Origin: Thinopyrum elongatum
Taxonomy: Eukaryota; Streptophyta; Magnoliopsida; Poales; Poaceae
Reading direction: 5' to 3'
Length of the DNA: 64,000 nt
NCBI GenBank assembly: GCA_011799875.1
Contig: CM022303.1
Span: forward strand, 299,596,362-299,660,361
The translations under genes and the position numbers were made by a program. The first letter of the stretch is position 1, and every line of letters begins with the position of its first letter. Shown piece after piece: positions 1 to 12,134 of this stretch. The notes under the pieces were generated by a model, which was given only the letters and a program-made list of their open reading frames with translations, had not been told where the DNA came from and searched no databases.

Positions 1-927
1 ACAAGATCTATTTTTGTAGAAATAGACCGCATCTTGTTATCCTTAATGGCAACGATACATACGTGTCGTTTCCCTTTCTGTCACTGGGATCAAGCACCGT
101 AAGATCGAACCCATCACAAAGCACCTCTTCCCATTGCAAGATAAATAGATCAAGTTGGCCAAACAAAACCCAAATATCGCAGAAGAAATACGAGGCTATA
201 AGCAATCATGCATATAAGAGATCAAAGAAAACTCAAATAACTTTCATGGATAAAAAGATAGATCTGATCATAAACTCAAAGTTCATCGGATCCCAACAAA
301 CACACCACAAAAAAGAGTTACATCATATGGATCTCCAAGAGACCATTGTATTGAGAATCAAACGAGAGAGAGAAAGCCATCTAGCTACTAACTACGGACC
401 CGAAGGTCTACAATGAACTACTCGTGCATCATCGGAGAGGCACCAATGAGGATGATGAACCCCTCCGTGATGGTGTTTAGATTGGATCTGGTGGTTCTGG
501 AACTTGCGGCGGCTGGAATTGATTTTCGTCGACTCCCCTAGGGTTTCTGGAATATTGGGGTATTTATAGAGCAAAGAGGCGGTGCGAGAGGCTCCCGAGG
601 TGGGCACAACCCACCTGGGCGCGCCTGGGCCTCCAGGCGCGCCCTGGTGGGTTGTGCTCCCCTCGGAGCACCCCCCCAGGTGCTTCTCCGGCCCACTGGA
701 TGTCTTCTGGTCCAAAAAAATTCCACAAAAAGTTTCGCTGCGTTTGGACTCCATTTGGTATTGATTTCCTGTGATGTAAAAAACATGCAGAAAACAGCAA
801 CTGGCACTGGGCACTATGTCAATAGGTTAGTACCAAAAAATGATATAAAATGATTGTAAAACATCCAAGAATGATAATATAACAGCATGGAACAATCAAA
901 AATTATAGATACGTTGGAGACGTATCA
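1..927 (-). repeat. LTR of an Athila-like Gypsy element (minus), cut by window start
   Basis: The sequence matches the LTR at 6335-7924 from its internal part to its end. It finishes with the shared palindromic terminus (GATACGTTGGAGACGTATCA on this strand), the inverted form of the LTR start TGATACGTCTCC. It lies where the 3' LTR of the truncated minus-strand element E1 (4019-7924) would be expected, so it is probably that LTR, but its outer end and TSD are outside the window. No real gene is seen; open frames here are fortuitous. Confidence 0.85.
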
Positions 928-3900
928 GTCGCCGGCGAGGTTCCGGCGACCATTTGGTCACGGGATCGTGTCCGCTGGACTCGCCGCACCGCAAGGATCC
1001 TCCCTAGCCCTTTCGTTAGTTTGTTAGCTCATCATAGCCGCGCGGCCGTGTTCACCCGAAGAGATCGCCGCCAGGGCTCGACGCCGGCGATGTTTCTGAC
1101 CACGCCAGCCCGCGCCACCACTACGGTTGGATGCGGCTTGGACGACTCGTTCGAACGCGCCCTTGCGCGCGCCAAATGGTGCTCCCTAGCCGTTTACCGA
1201 CATGGACAGTGCATCGCCGCCACATTTAGGCGTTGCCACCAGCGAGTCGCCAGCTCCGCTGACCTGGCAACGCGTGGGTCGCGCCCTGTGAGGCTGCTAG
1301 TGGGCCCCGTCCACCGTTTGACCACGTTGACTTTAGTCAACATAGGTCACTGTTCACACAGAGGCAATGACGTGTGGGCCCCTTCATTAATTAAACTAAT
1401 TAGGATTTTAAAACTAATCTGATAATTAGAATAGTCACTGACATGTGGGGTCCACCCCTTAGTTAACTCTGTTTTCTTAAGTTAATCCACTGTTAGCCCT
1501 CTGTCTATGACAGGTGGGACCCAGCTACCAGGTTTGACCTGAACAGCTGCGGTTGACCTGCTGACGCATTGCTGATGTCATGCTGACTCAATAATAGATT
1601 TTAGTTAATTTAAGTAATTCCAGAAAATGTTTAAATCTTTTAAAATCCATAGAAAAATAACCGTAGCTCGGGTAGAAAAACTTTATATATGAAAAATGAT
1701 CAGAAAAACGAGACGAATCCAAATATGCCCTCTTCATATCTGTCACATGCATCTAGCATGATAAACATGGAACTTTCCCCTCCGATTCATCTGTCTGACT
1801 GATGCCTAACACCGGGAAAATATTCCAGATATTTTCCCGCTCCGTCTGTAGCACTTAGCTTTGCGTTAGATTGCTCCGGCTTAGCTTGTAGTCATGCCAT
1901 GTTTTGTGATTGATTTTACTGCTGTGTATTTATCTGTTTCCTCCCCCTCTTCTTTCTCGGTAGACCCCGACACCGACGTAGTCCCAGAGATCGACGCAGC
2001 TCCGGAGATCGACTACGCCCCTGACGACCAGACCTTTGCCGCAGAGCTTCCAGGCAAGCACCCCCCCCCTTTGAACATGCCGATATCGCCTATTCTTTCT
2101 CTCTTATGCTTGCATTAGAAATTGCTGCTGCTACTGTTTATCATATTTCTTATGCATAGCCTGTTTTTGTAACTGCTGTTGATACCTACCTGTTTATCCT
2201 AAACTGCTTAGTATAGGCTGGATAGAGACCCAACAGAGACCCCCACTTTGTCCCAACTTGCCCCCGCTGGATTAACAGATGACTCGATCAACGTGATCGA
2301 CAACCAGGCCCCGGCACCGCTCATCACCCCCCTTAGTTGTACGACACTGTAGCGTTACTATCGAGTGCCGAGGGTGATACCTCGTTTAGCACTTCTGATG
2401 TTAACTCTGTAGAGTAGCTATTCGGTCGTGGTCATTGAGGGTGATTCCTCCTTCACCACTTCCGATCATGACGCCGTCGTGCAACACCTCAAGTGTGAAC
2501 CTCGAGGGTGATTCCTCCTAAGTTCACCTTGATGACTACATAAGGTGGAATCCTTCGAGGTTGGTTCCTCAGGTTTTCCCCTGGTGTTAGGACACACGGT
2601 TACTTTGATTTAACACAGAACCTTGATGACATCGGGTCGGCCCTGAGGGGTACCCACGAGTGATGGGAAGTCTGGTTGACCTGGACGGTGCCCGAGGGAT
2701 AATTACGAGGCGTGGCCGGGCATTCTTAGCCCTTGCCGCAAGTCCTCGAGACGGGGCGATGGGGTCACATCGATCGTGAGTCTCTGGTTGTTACTGCACG
2801 CTACCAACACACTAACGATTTGGATATTTGATCCGAGTGGGCCTTTGGCCCGATAGCACTAACCATCACGTGGGAACAGTTATGGGCACTCTGCGTCATA
2901 TGCATCAGCCGAAGCTTAATAGACGTCAGCGACTGAGCGGCGCGCGCTGGGTTGGACTGGTAACGCCCTGCACTTGTATAAGGGGGGCTAGGTCTACTCA
3001 CCGGCCGTGTTTGCAACGTGCAGGAGTTCCCGGGGCGATGGCCCAAGACCCCTGGGCGCATAGGTTTAGTTCGGTGTGCTGACCTCTCTGTTAAGCTTAG
3101 GTCAGGTTGCGGCGTATCGTTTGGCCGAGGCCGGGCATGACCCAGAAAAGTTTGTCCGGTCGGAGTTAATCGAGCGTGGTGGGTAAGTTGGTGCACCCCT
3201 ACAGGGAAGAACTAATCTATGCATAGCCGGATCCTTGGTAACGGACGCTCGGAGTTGTATCCCGATCGATACAACTAGAACTGGATACTTATAATGAGAA
3301 ATGGATATTAGGGCTCTGGGATCGCTTTCTCGCAGGGAGTCGAGGAAGGATCTCTGGCCGAGGTTGATAATTAATACTGCTACTACTTTATACTGTACTA
3401 ATCTACACTCTGCTAATGCTGCAAGACCGCTGAAGATGCTAGTCTTCGATAGGACTAGGCCTTCTCTCTATTCTGGCATTTCTGCAGCCCAGTCCACATA
3501 TACAGCCTTTTTTTTTATAATGTTGCATATGTAGTGTAGATCCTTGCTTGCTGAGTACTTCGGATGAGTACTCACAGTTGCTTTGCTTCCTCTTTTTCCC
3601 CATATCCTTTTGATGCAACCAGGTGACGGAGCCCCTGAGACAGCTGCCCCCGTCGACGACTGCTACTACTACCCCGAGGATGGCTACTACTACGAGTTGG
3701 TTGACGAGCAGGAGTAGGTTCGGAGGGTCCCAGGCAGGAGGCCTGCGCCTTTTCGATCGTAGTGTTTTCTTTTGCCCCGCCTTTTAAAGGCCTATCTGTC
3801 TTTCTTTTATATCTGTACTTAGATATCTGATGCTTCTGCTGACGCTTGTAAGCGAGCTTATGTATTCGAGCCCTCGAGGCCCCTGGCTTGTAATATATAG

Positions 3901-4018
3901 CTTGTATTATTTTAATTTGTGTCTAGAGTTGTGTTGTGATATCTTCAAGTGAGTCCTTAGGCTTGATCATGTGCTTTTGCGTGTATGATTAGTGCGCGAT
4001 TAAGTCGGGGGTGTCACA
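928..4018 (-). mobile_element. Retroelement fragment ending in TGTGACACCCCCGACTTAA (minus strand)
   Basis: This about 3.1 kb block differs from both flanks. Its right end reads, on the minus strand, TGTGACACCCCCGACTTAA, a typical retroelement LTR start, directly followed by element E1. The left half (about 928-1420) is GC-rich; the remainder has mixed composition. It replaces the part of E1 expected between the gag-protease stop and the 3' LTR, and no duplicated target is found, so a deletion accompanied its arrival or followed it. Two short plus-strand stretches look coding-like (about 1963-2052 and 3623-3717). It is probably a long LTR of a Gypsy element; the family is not recognised with certainty. 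Confidence 0.5.
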
Positions 4019-4026
4019 ACATAGAT

Positions 4027-6116
4027 TCAAGTAATATCATCCTTAGTTTTTGCTCCATAGGTTGCCCTCATGATTGATTCATATGGTGGCTTAATTCTTG
4101 TTCTAGGGAAGTGTTCCATACCCTTTCTTCATGGAAATTTAAATTTAATATTCCCTTTTTTCATATCAATCATGGCACCTATAGTTTGTAAAAACGGTCT
4201 AACAAGTATCATGGGACAAGACGGATTGCAATCAATATCAAGAACAATAAAATCTATGGGCACATAGTTCCTATTTGCAAGAATAAGAACATCATTAATT
4301 CTTCCCAAAGGCTTTTTAATAGTAGAATCCGCCAAGTGCAAATTAAGAGAACATTCTTCAATATTGGTAAGACCAAGCACATCACATAGAGATTTCGGAA
4401 TTGTGGTAATACTAGCACCCAAATCACATGAAGCAAAGCACTCATAATTTTTAATCTTGACTTTAATGGTAGGTTCCCACTCATCATATAATTTTCTAGG
4501 AATTGAAATCTCTAATTCCAACTTTTCTTCTAAAGCTTTCATCATCGCTTCTACAATAGGTTAAGTAAAAGCTTTATTTTGTTCATAGGCATTGGGTGAA
4601 TTTATCATGGATTGCAATAAAGCAATGCATTCAATCAAAGAGCAACTATCATAATTAAAGTCTCTATAATCCAAAAGAGTGGGCACATGACAAGTTAAAC
4701 TTTTGACCTCTCCAAACCCACTTTTATCAATTTTTTCAACAAGATTTTCACCCTCCGAATTATGAGGACGCCCTCTAGCTAAAGTTGAGTCTTCTTCAGT
4801 CCTCTTTTCATCCGTTTAATATTACTAAACAAGGAATCAATAGAAGAAACACCAATCATTTTAAGATCTTCATCATTGTTATGAAGGCAATCGGTAGAAA
4901 AGGCTCTTTCTAAAAATTATCTTTTAGCTCTAAGCATAGCGGTTCTTTTCTTACTTTCATCCATAGAAACATATAAAGCTTTAATTGATTCATTGACATC
5001 AACCTTAGGTGGAAAAGTTTTAATCTCGAGATTCTCTACATCATGGGAAATTCTATCAATGCTTCTAGACATATCATCAATCTTATTCAACTTTTCTTCT
5101 ATCGTAGTATTGAAAACTTTTTGAGCATTGATAAATTCTTTAATATTACTCTCAAGATCAGAGGGGTTCCTATTATTATTGTAAGAAGAATTACCATAGG
5201 AATTGCCATAATTATTAGAGGAATTTCCAGGAAAAGGGCTAGGATTAAAATTAATTACCTCTATAAGCATTGTTATTAAAATTGTTTCACGAGACAAAAT
5301 TCACATCTACAGGATCACTATTTTTCTCAATCAAAGTAGACAAAGGCACATCATTAAGATCAATAGGAGCATTTTTACTAGCAACCAATTTCATAAGAGC
5401 ATCAACCTTTTCACTCAAAGTACTAATTTCTTCAACCGAATTTACCTTTTTACTAGTAGGTGCTCTTTCGGTATGCCATTGTGAATAATTTGCCATAATA
5501 TTATCAAGAAATTTAGTAGCTTCACCGAATGTAATCTCCATAAAAGTACCACCCGTGACGGAATCTTAAAGATTTCTAGAAACAAAATTCAATACCACAT
5601 AAATTTTTGTATAATCATCCAAAGATTTAAACCATTAGTAGGACAACTTATTAGCATCAAATTCATTCTTTCGCAAGATTGTGCAACATGTTCATGCCCA
5701 AGTTGCTTAAAATTCATGATTTGAGTTCTAAGGGAAATAATTTTCACGGGCAGAAAATACTTAGTAATAAAAGCATCTTTGCACTTATCCCAAGAATCAA
5801 TACTATTGCGAGGCAAAGAAGAAAACCAAAATTTTCATGTTCTCTCAAATAGAAAGGAAATAATTTCAACTATAGAATATCATTGTCCACATCTTTTTTC
5901 TTTTGCATATCACACAATTCTATGAATGTGTTTACATGGGACGCGACATCCTCATTAGGAGTACCGGAAAATTGATCTTTCATAACAAGATTCAACAAAG
6001 TGGCATTAATATCACAAGACTCCACACTAGTGGCGGGAGGAGCAATCGGAGTACTAATAAAATCATTATTATTAGTATTGAAAAAATCACACAATTTGGT
6101 ATTTTCTTGAGACATC
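4027..6116 (-). pseudogene. gag-protease polyprotein of E1 (decayed)
   Basis: Retrotransposon gag plus aspartic protease. The start is the ATG at 6116 (MSQENTKLCDF), the same as in E3. A Retrotrans_gag-like segment follows (SWDKCKDAFITKYF at about 5740-5800; EHVAQSCERM nearby), then an Asn/Gly/Tyr-rich linker and a coiled-coil-like stretch (about 4917-5297). The protease domain is near 4129-4545 and contains CDLGAS, the retropepsin-type DxGA site, and a later SCPMILVRPFL flap-side motif. The reading frame is broken by several frameshifts and stops (near 4565, 4815, 5297 and 5590). The ORF stops after the protease with no reverse transcriptase, as in the sister copies. It would act in particle assembly and Gag cleavage if intact; this copy is dead. 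Confidence 0.85.
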
Positions 6117-6305
6117 GTGACTACGCAAACAAGATTGCAAGCAAACAAGGGATCTGATGAGAAAAAGGCGAATGAAAAGGAAGGCAAATAAAAAGCAAAT
6201 TTTTTGTGAAGTGGGGGAGATGAAAACGAGAGGCAAATAGCAAATAATGTAAATTGCAAGGATATGAGATTTGTGATTAGGAACTTGATAGATGTGGATG
6301 ATGTC

Positions 6306-6323
6306 TCCCCGGTAACGGTGCCA
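6306..6323 (-). other. Primer binding site of E1
   Basis: Minus-strand sequence TGGCACCGTTACCGGGGA lies 11 bases inside the LTR. It is a two-mismatch version of TGGCGCCGTTGCCGGGGA seen in E6, the Athila-type PBS complementary to the 3' end of tRNA-Asp. It fixes the orientation of E1. Confidence 0.85.
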
Positions 6324-6334
6324 GCAATTCTTCC

Positions 6335-7924
6335 TGATTGCTTGTATCTGCGTTGGTATTTCCCCGAAGAGAAGAGGATGATGCAGCACAGCAACAGTAA
6401 GTATTTCCCTCAGTTATGAAACCAAGGTTATCAACCAGTAGGAGAACCAAGGAACACTATGTAAATGGTACCTGCACACAAAGAACAAATACTTGCAACC
6501 CAACGCGTAAGAGGGGTTGTCAATCCCTCCACGGTAAAAAGATAGATAAAATTGTATGAGATTGGATAAATAGATCTAGCAAAAATATGAAATAAAATAA
6601 GTAAAGAAAAAGTGCAGCAAGGTATTTGTGGGTTTTTGGAATAATAGATCTGAAAACAATATGATAAAATATAGACCCGGGGGCCATAGATTTCACTAGT
6701 CGCTTCTCTCGAGAAAATAGCATACGGTGGGTAAACAAATTACTGTTGGGCAATTGATAGAAGAGCAAATAATTATGACGATATCCAAGGCAATGATCAT
6801 GTATATAGGCATCACGTCCAAGATTAGTAGACCGACTCCTGCCTGCATCTACTACTATTACTCCACACATCAACCGCTATCCAGCATGCATCTAGTGTAT
6901 TAAGTTCATGGAGAAATGGAATAATGTAATAAGAACGATGAGATGATGTAGACAAGATCTATTCATGTAGGAATAGACCCCATCTTTTTATCCTTAATAG
7001 CAACGATACATGTGTGCCTCGCTACCCCTTCTATCACTGGGTGAGGACACCGCAAGATCGAACCCATCACAAAGCACGTCTTCCCATTGCAAGAAAAATC
7101 AATCTAGTTGGCCAAATCAAACCAAAGTTTCGGAGAAGAAATACGAGGCTATAACAATCATGCATATAAGAGATCAAAGAAAACTCAAATAATATTCATA
7201 GATAGATCTGATCATAAACTTGCACTTCATCGGATCCCAACAAACACACTGTAAAAAGTCATTACATCAATTAGATCTCCAAGAACATCGAGGAGAACAT
7301 TCTATTGAGAATCAAAAAGAGAGAAGAAGCCATCTAGCTACTGCCTATGGACCCATAGATCTATGGTGAACTACTCACGCATCATCGGAGGAGCACCAAT
7401 GAGGATGATGAACCCCTTCATGATCGTGTTCCCCTCCGGCAAAGTGCTGAAATCAGGCTCTAGATTGGATCTCATGGTTCTGGAACTTGCGACAGCTGGA
7501 ATTAGGGTTTTATGACTCCCCTAGGGTTTCTGGAATATCTGAGTATTTATAGAGCTAACAGGCTGTGGAGGAGACCTTCGTGGCCCCCACCACCCATCAG
7601 GGCATGCCAAGGGCCTCTGGCGCGCCTAGGTGGGTGGTGGGCCACACAGGCCTCCCCTCATGCACTTCCTTGGCTCCCAAGTTGTCTTCTCGGCTAAAAA
7701 AATCTCCAAAAAGTTTCGCTATGTTTGGACTCCGTTTGATATGGATATTCTGCGAAGTAAAGAACAAGCAAAAAACAGCAATTGGCACTGGGCACTGGGC
7801 ACTATGTCAAAGGTTAGTCCCAAAAATGATATAAAGTTGCTATAAAATGAATATAAAACATCCAAGAATGATAATATAACAGCATGGAACAATAAAAAAT
7901 TATAGATACGTTGGAGACGTTTCA
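6335..7924 (-). repeat. 5' LTR of E1
   Basis: 1590 bp LTR beginning (minus strand) TGAAACGTCTCC, a one-base variant of the family start TGATACGTCTCC, and ending CAAGCAATCA next to the PBS. It is closely similar to the LTRs of E6 (34272-35849 and 39716-41301) and E4 in the opposite orientation. Confidence 0.92.
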
Positions 7925-8159
7925 ATCATCTGGTCTTCTCCCTAAGCTTCTAGGATCTCTTTTTGTCGAGAAAAAATCGTCAAAAAGTTTCATCATGTTT
8001 GGACTACGTCTGGTATGCATTTTCTAGAAACCAAAAACATGAAAAAAACAGGAGCTGACACTGGGCACTGAATTAATAGGTTAGTCCATGAAAAAAATAT
8101 AAAATGGCACATAAAGCATACAAGCTTGATAATATAATAGCATGACACAATCAAAAATT
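7925..8159 (-). repeat. LTR fragment that served as target for E1
   Basis: Matches about 11870-12115 of the E2 LTR (CATCTGGTCTNCTCC onward), in the same minus orientation, but stops at AAAAATT before the terminal palindrome. At 8160 the sequence changes to plus-strand gag of E5, so this is a rearranged junction. Confidence 0.8.
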
Positions 8160-9122
8160 GTTGAATCCATAAAGTCTATTCAAGTCACCATGGATGAAAG
8201 TAGAAAAAGAATCGGAAAGATGAGAGCTTGACGCGAATTTCTAGAAAAGCGCTCAAACCCGTTTTTTATGATAATAATGATGAAGACATTAATATGATTG
8301 GTGTGACACCTATTGAAACTTTGTTTAGTAATTAAATCTTGATGAAAAATGGATTGGAGATGAGTCAACTTTAGTTAGAAGGCGTCCCAATCATTCGGAG
8401 GCTGATGATCTTACTGATAAAAACAACAAAAGTAGGTTTGAAGAGGTCAAAACTTTAGATAGTGATGCACCCACTAGTTTGGATTACAAGGACTTTAATT
8501 ATGATAATTTTTCATTGATTGATGTATTTCCTTGTTGTAATCCATGATATATTCACCCAATGGTTACGAACAAAACAAAGCTTTTATTAAACACATCATA
8601 GAAGCAAGTATTAAAGATAATGAAGAAAAGCTAGAATTGGAAGTGTCTTTACTGAGGAAATTACATGATGAATGGGAACCTACAATTGAAGTTAATATCA
8701 AGGATTTGAATGTACGACTTTGTGTGATCTAGGTGCTAGCGTCTCTACTATACCAAAATCTTTATGTGACGTTCTAGGTCTCACTGATATGAATGAATGC
8801 TCCCTCAACTTGCATTTAGCGGATTCAACAATAAGAATCCATTGGGCAGGATTAATTATGTTCTCATACTTGCTAATAGAAACTATGTACCCATGGATTT
8901 CATTGTACTTGATATTTAGTGTAATCCGTCTTGTCCTATAATACTTGGTAGGCCTCTCCTATGAACCATTGGTTCAATTATTGATATGAAAGAAGGAAAT
9001 ATAAGGTTCCTATTTCCATTAAGAAAGGGATGGAACACTTCCCAAGGAAGAGAATTAAACCAGCATATAAATCCATTATGAGAGCCACCTATGGAATTAC
9101 ATTGAAGGATGATAACACTTGA
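8160..9122 (+). pseudogene. gag-protease fragment of E5
   Basis: The 3' part of a gag-protease ORF. It shows the SIKxIxVTMDESRKR segment (8170-8215), the SGFGEV-type motif (8428-8458, here with Arg replacing Gly), a Glu/Leu-rich helix before the protease (8620-8730), and the protease core CDLGASVSTIPK (about 8722-8757) with LHLADST following. It ends at the TGA at 9120-9122 after a DDNT-like end, the same as the other copies. A stop near 8229, a frameshift near 8720 and others break the frame. It cannot make a functional product. Confidence 0.82.
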
Positions 9123-10578
9123 AACTATGCATTATGCCTAGCTAGGGGCATTAAACAATAGCGCTTCTTGGGAGGCAACCCAATAGTTATCTTTATTTTA
9201 CATCTTTATTTTCTGCTATTGTGTGATGGCATGAATATTACTTCTGTAATGATTGTGTTTTTATATTTTAATCAATTTTTTGCCAAGTAAAGCCTTTGGG
9301 ATGATTTGGATGATAGTTGAATTAATTCTGTGAAAAAACACAAACTTTTGCGCACAATGTTTGAATTCACATTTTTTACAGGAACGTGATAATTCTGAAA
9401 TTCTCGCATAGTATTGAGGTACAAATTGTCTACGTTGTCCTAATTTTTCAGAATTGTTGGAGTTATAGAAGTATGGTTTTAGTTCAGATCATTACATACT
9501 ATTCTATTTTTATTGCATAGTGTACTTATTTTGATGATGCTATGGATTATATTGGGGGTATAAGTCATGGAGAAGTTACAATACAATAGGTATTATGCAA
9601 GAAAAATTATGAATTGTTTTATAACAGTACCTAAGTTTATGGTTTACCGATTATACTAACGGATCTCACAAAGTTTCTGTTGAGTTTTGTGTGCTGAATT
9701 TTTCAGGTTTTGTAAATAATATCATGTACTCTACCATTCTTTATTAATTAATTTGAAGTAGGAGCTTCTCCTACTGTTTCAGGTGTCAATTTTTTTAAGG
9801 TTTTGGGTAAGTTTACAATGGATGAAGAAATAAGGAGCGGCAAGACCCTAAGCTTGGGGATTCCCAAGGCACCCCAAGGTAATATTCAAGGAAGACCCAA
9901 GCATCTAAGCTTGGAGATGCCCTGGATGGCATCCCCTCTTTCGTCCACAATTCATCGGTATGATTACTCGGAGCTATATTTTTATTCATGACATGAGTTT
10001 TACTTGGAGCGTCTTGTGCTATATTTTTATTTTGTTTGTTCCTTTGCCACAATCATTGTTTTTTTACACACCTTTTGAGAGAGACACACATTCATCATGA
10101 TTGTTAGAATACTCTATGTGCTTCACTTATATCTTTTGATTTAGGTAGTTGCTCATATGCTTCCCTTAAATGTTTAGAGCATGGCGGCTGTTATATTTTA
10201 TAGAAATGATTTGCACTCTCATGCTTCACTTATATCTTTTTGAGAGTCTCAAATAGGAAGTGGTCATGAGGACGGGTTATGAGACTAGTCCAAGAATGAT
10301 AGGTATACAAAAGTGGTATAATAAAAACTTTCATGTAGATCACTGAATATGAAGTGTGTGATTTAATTATATTGATTAAGTAATATGAAAGATTATTAGT
10401 TCATAATCATTAGTTAGTAAAGATATCGATATTAAAGCTTGTTATGTACTACTCATTTAAGTGTTTGTCATGGCATGGCGGGGATGTTGGACCATATTTA
10501 TTCCTTGTTGAAATCCTTTGTGTTGTTTGAATTGGGGGCGCATGATGGTTAACTACTACCAACCTCATCCCTAGGGGT
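9123..10578 (+). other. Non-coding 3' internal region of E5 (part 1)
   Basis: No coding region. It holds the conserved block after the stop, AT-rich sequence, paired AAGCTTGGGGAT-type motifs with inverted GGCATCCCC (9845-9945), and CTTCACTT-type repeats. It corresponds to E4 26164-27600 and E6 37218-38640. Confidence 0.75.
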
Positions 10579-12134
10579 TGCTACTTGTCAGCGGCGTTGG
10601 GATTTCCTCAAAAGAGGAGAGGATGATGCAGTACAATAGAGATAAGTATTTCCCACAGTTAAGAGCCAAGGTATCAAACTACTAGGAGAACCAAACAAGA
10701 CCTCGTGAACAACACCTACACACAAAAGAACAAATACTTGCACCCAACACGATCATGGGGGTTGTCAATCCCCTCGGTGGTTAATTGCAAGGATCAAGTC
10801 TGATAATGGTAGATAGATAAACAAAAACACAAAATAAAAGAACGGTAAATAAATTGCAGCAAGGTATTTTTGGATTTTAATATTTGATAAAGGTACACCC
10901 CGGGGCCATAGTTTTCACTAGAGGTTTCTCTCTCGAACAAAAGCATTCAGTGGGTAAACAAATTACTGTTGGGAAATTGATAGAAAAGCGCATAGTTATG
11001 ACGGTATCCAAGGCAATGATCATGTATATAGGAATCACGTCCAAGACAAGTAGATCGACTGCTGCTTGTATCTACTACTATTACTCCACACATTGACCGC
11101 TATCCAGCATGCATCTAGAGTATTAAGTTCATAAAGAACAGAGTAACGCCTTAAGCAAGATGATATGATGTAGACAAAGTAAACTCAAGCAATATGAATA
11201 AACCCCATCCTTTTCCCCATAATGTCAACAATACAAATAGATGTCTTGTCCCTTTCTGTCACTGGGATATAGAGCACCGCAAAATTGAACCCATTACAAA
11301 GCACCTCTCCCATTGTAAGATAAATCTATCTAGTTGGCCAAACCAAATGGATAGATCGGAGAGAAATACAAAGCTATAATAATCATGCATAAAATAGTTC
11401 AGAGAAGACTCAAATAATATTCATGAATAATCTGATCATAAACCCACAATTCATCGGATCCCAACAAACACACCGTAGAAGAAGATTACATCGAATAGAT
11501 CTCCAAGACCATCGAGGAGAACATTGTATTGAAGATCAAAGGGAGAGAAGAGCCATCTAGCTACTAGCTATGGACCTGTAGGTCTGTGGTAAACTACTCA
11601 CACATCATCGGAAGGGCAACAAGGTTCATGTAGAGGCCCTCCATGATCTATTCCCCCTACGACAGAGTACTGGAAAAGACCTCCAGATGGGGTCTCCGAA
11701 GAATAGAAACTTCCGGCAGCGGAAAAAGTATTTCGGGTGACTCTCCGTTGGTTTCCCAACTTTAGAGAATTTATAGAGGTGGAATTAGGTCAGACGGAGC
11801 CATGAGGGGCCCACAAGGTACTTGGGCGCACCTACCCCCTGGGCGCGCCCAAGTGCCTTGCCGTCTACTCGCTTCTCATCTGGTCTCCTCCCGAAGCTTC
11901 TAGGGTCTCTCTTGTCCAGAAAAAAATCGTCAAAAAGTTTCATGGCATTTGGACTTTGTTTGGTACCGATTTCCTGGAAAACCAAAAAAAAGGCAAAAAA
12001 CTGCAACTAGCACTTGGCACTAAGTTAATAGGTTAGTCCCAAAACATGGTATATAATTGCATATAAAACATCCAAGATTGATACTATAGTAGCATGGAAC
12101 AATCAAAAATTATAGATACGTTGGAGACGTATCA
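10579..12134 (-). repeat. 3' LTR of E2
   Basis: 1556 bp, TG...CA limits; the right end is GGAGACGTATCA. It is followed by AGCATCCCCAAGCTT, the reverse complement of the polypurine tract. The LTR subtype differs from that of E1, E4 and E6 in the middle (CATCTGGTCTCCTCCCGAAG) but shares both ends. Confidence 0.92.

Larger units (their letters stand above)
4019..7924 (-). mobile_element. E1: Athila-like Gypsy element, 5' part (5' LTR, PBS, gag-protease)
   Basis: Reading on the minus strand: LTR (7924-6335), PBS, gag-protease pseudogene, then an abrupt end just after the ORF stop where the 928-4018 block begins. The remaining internal sequence is missing. The right flank is part of another LTR (7925-8159), so E1 inserted into an older LTR. 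The outer TSD would be ATCAT at 7925-7929; its partner is off-window. No reverse transcriptase or integrase is present. Confidence 0.85.
8160..10578 (+). mobile_element. E5: plus-strand Athila-like element, first surviving segment
   Basis: The segment starts within gag (no 5' LTR, PBS or gag N terminus) and contains the protease remnant, the post-stop conserved block (9121-9188), the hairpin region (about 9845-9945) and short CTTCACTT repeats (10105-10258). It is interrupted at 10578 by E2 (TSD GGGGT/GGGGC), resumes at 17733-18384, again at 32325-34271, and ends at 41664. The pieces join in the right order against the E4 and E6 internal regions. Confidence 0.85.

Noticed and set aside
582..853. 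Small ORFs within LTRs (also near 7565, 23674, 34403, 39797)
   Set aside because: The same frames recur in every LTR copy in both orientations and are broken differently; they follow the GC-rich promoter part of the LTR and have no domain.
6306..6323. tRNA gene fragment
   Set aside because: The match to tRNA-Asp is only the 18-base primer binding site; no cloverleaf.
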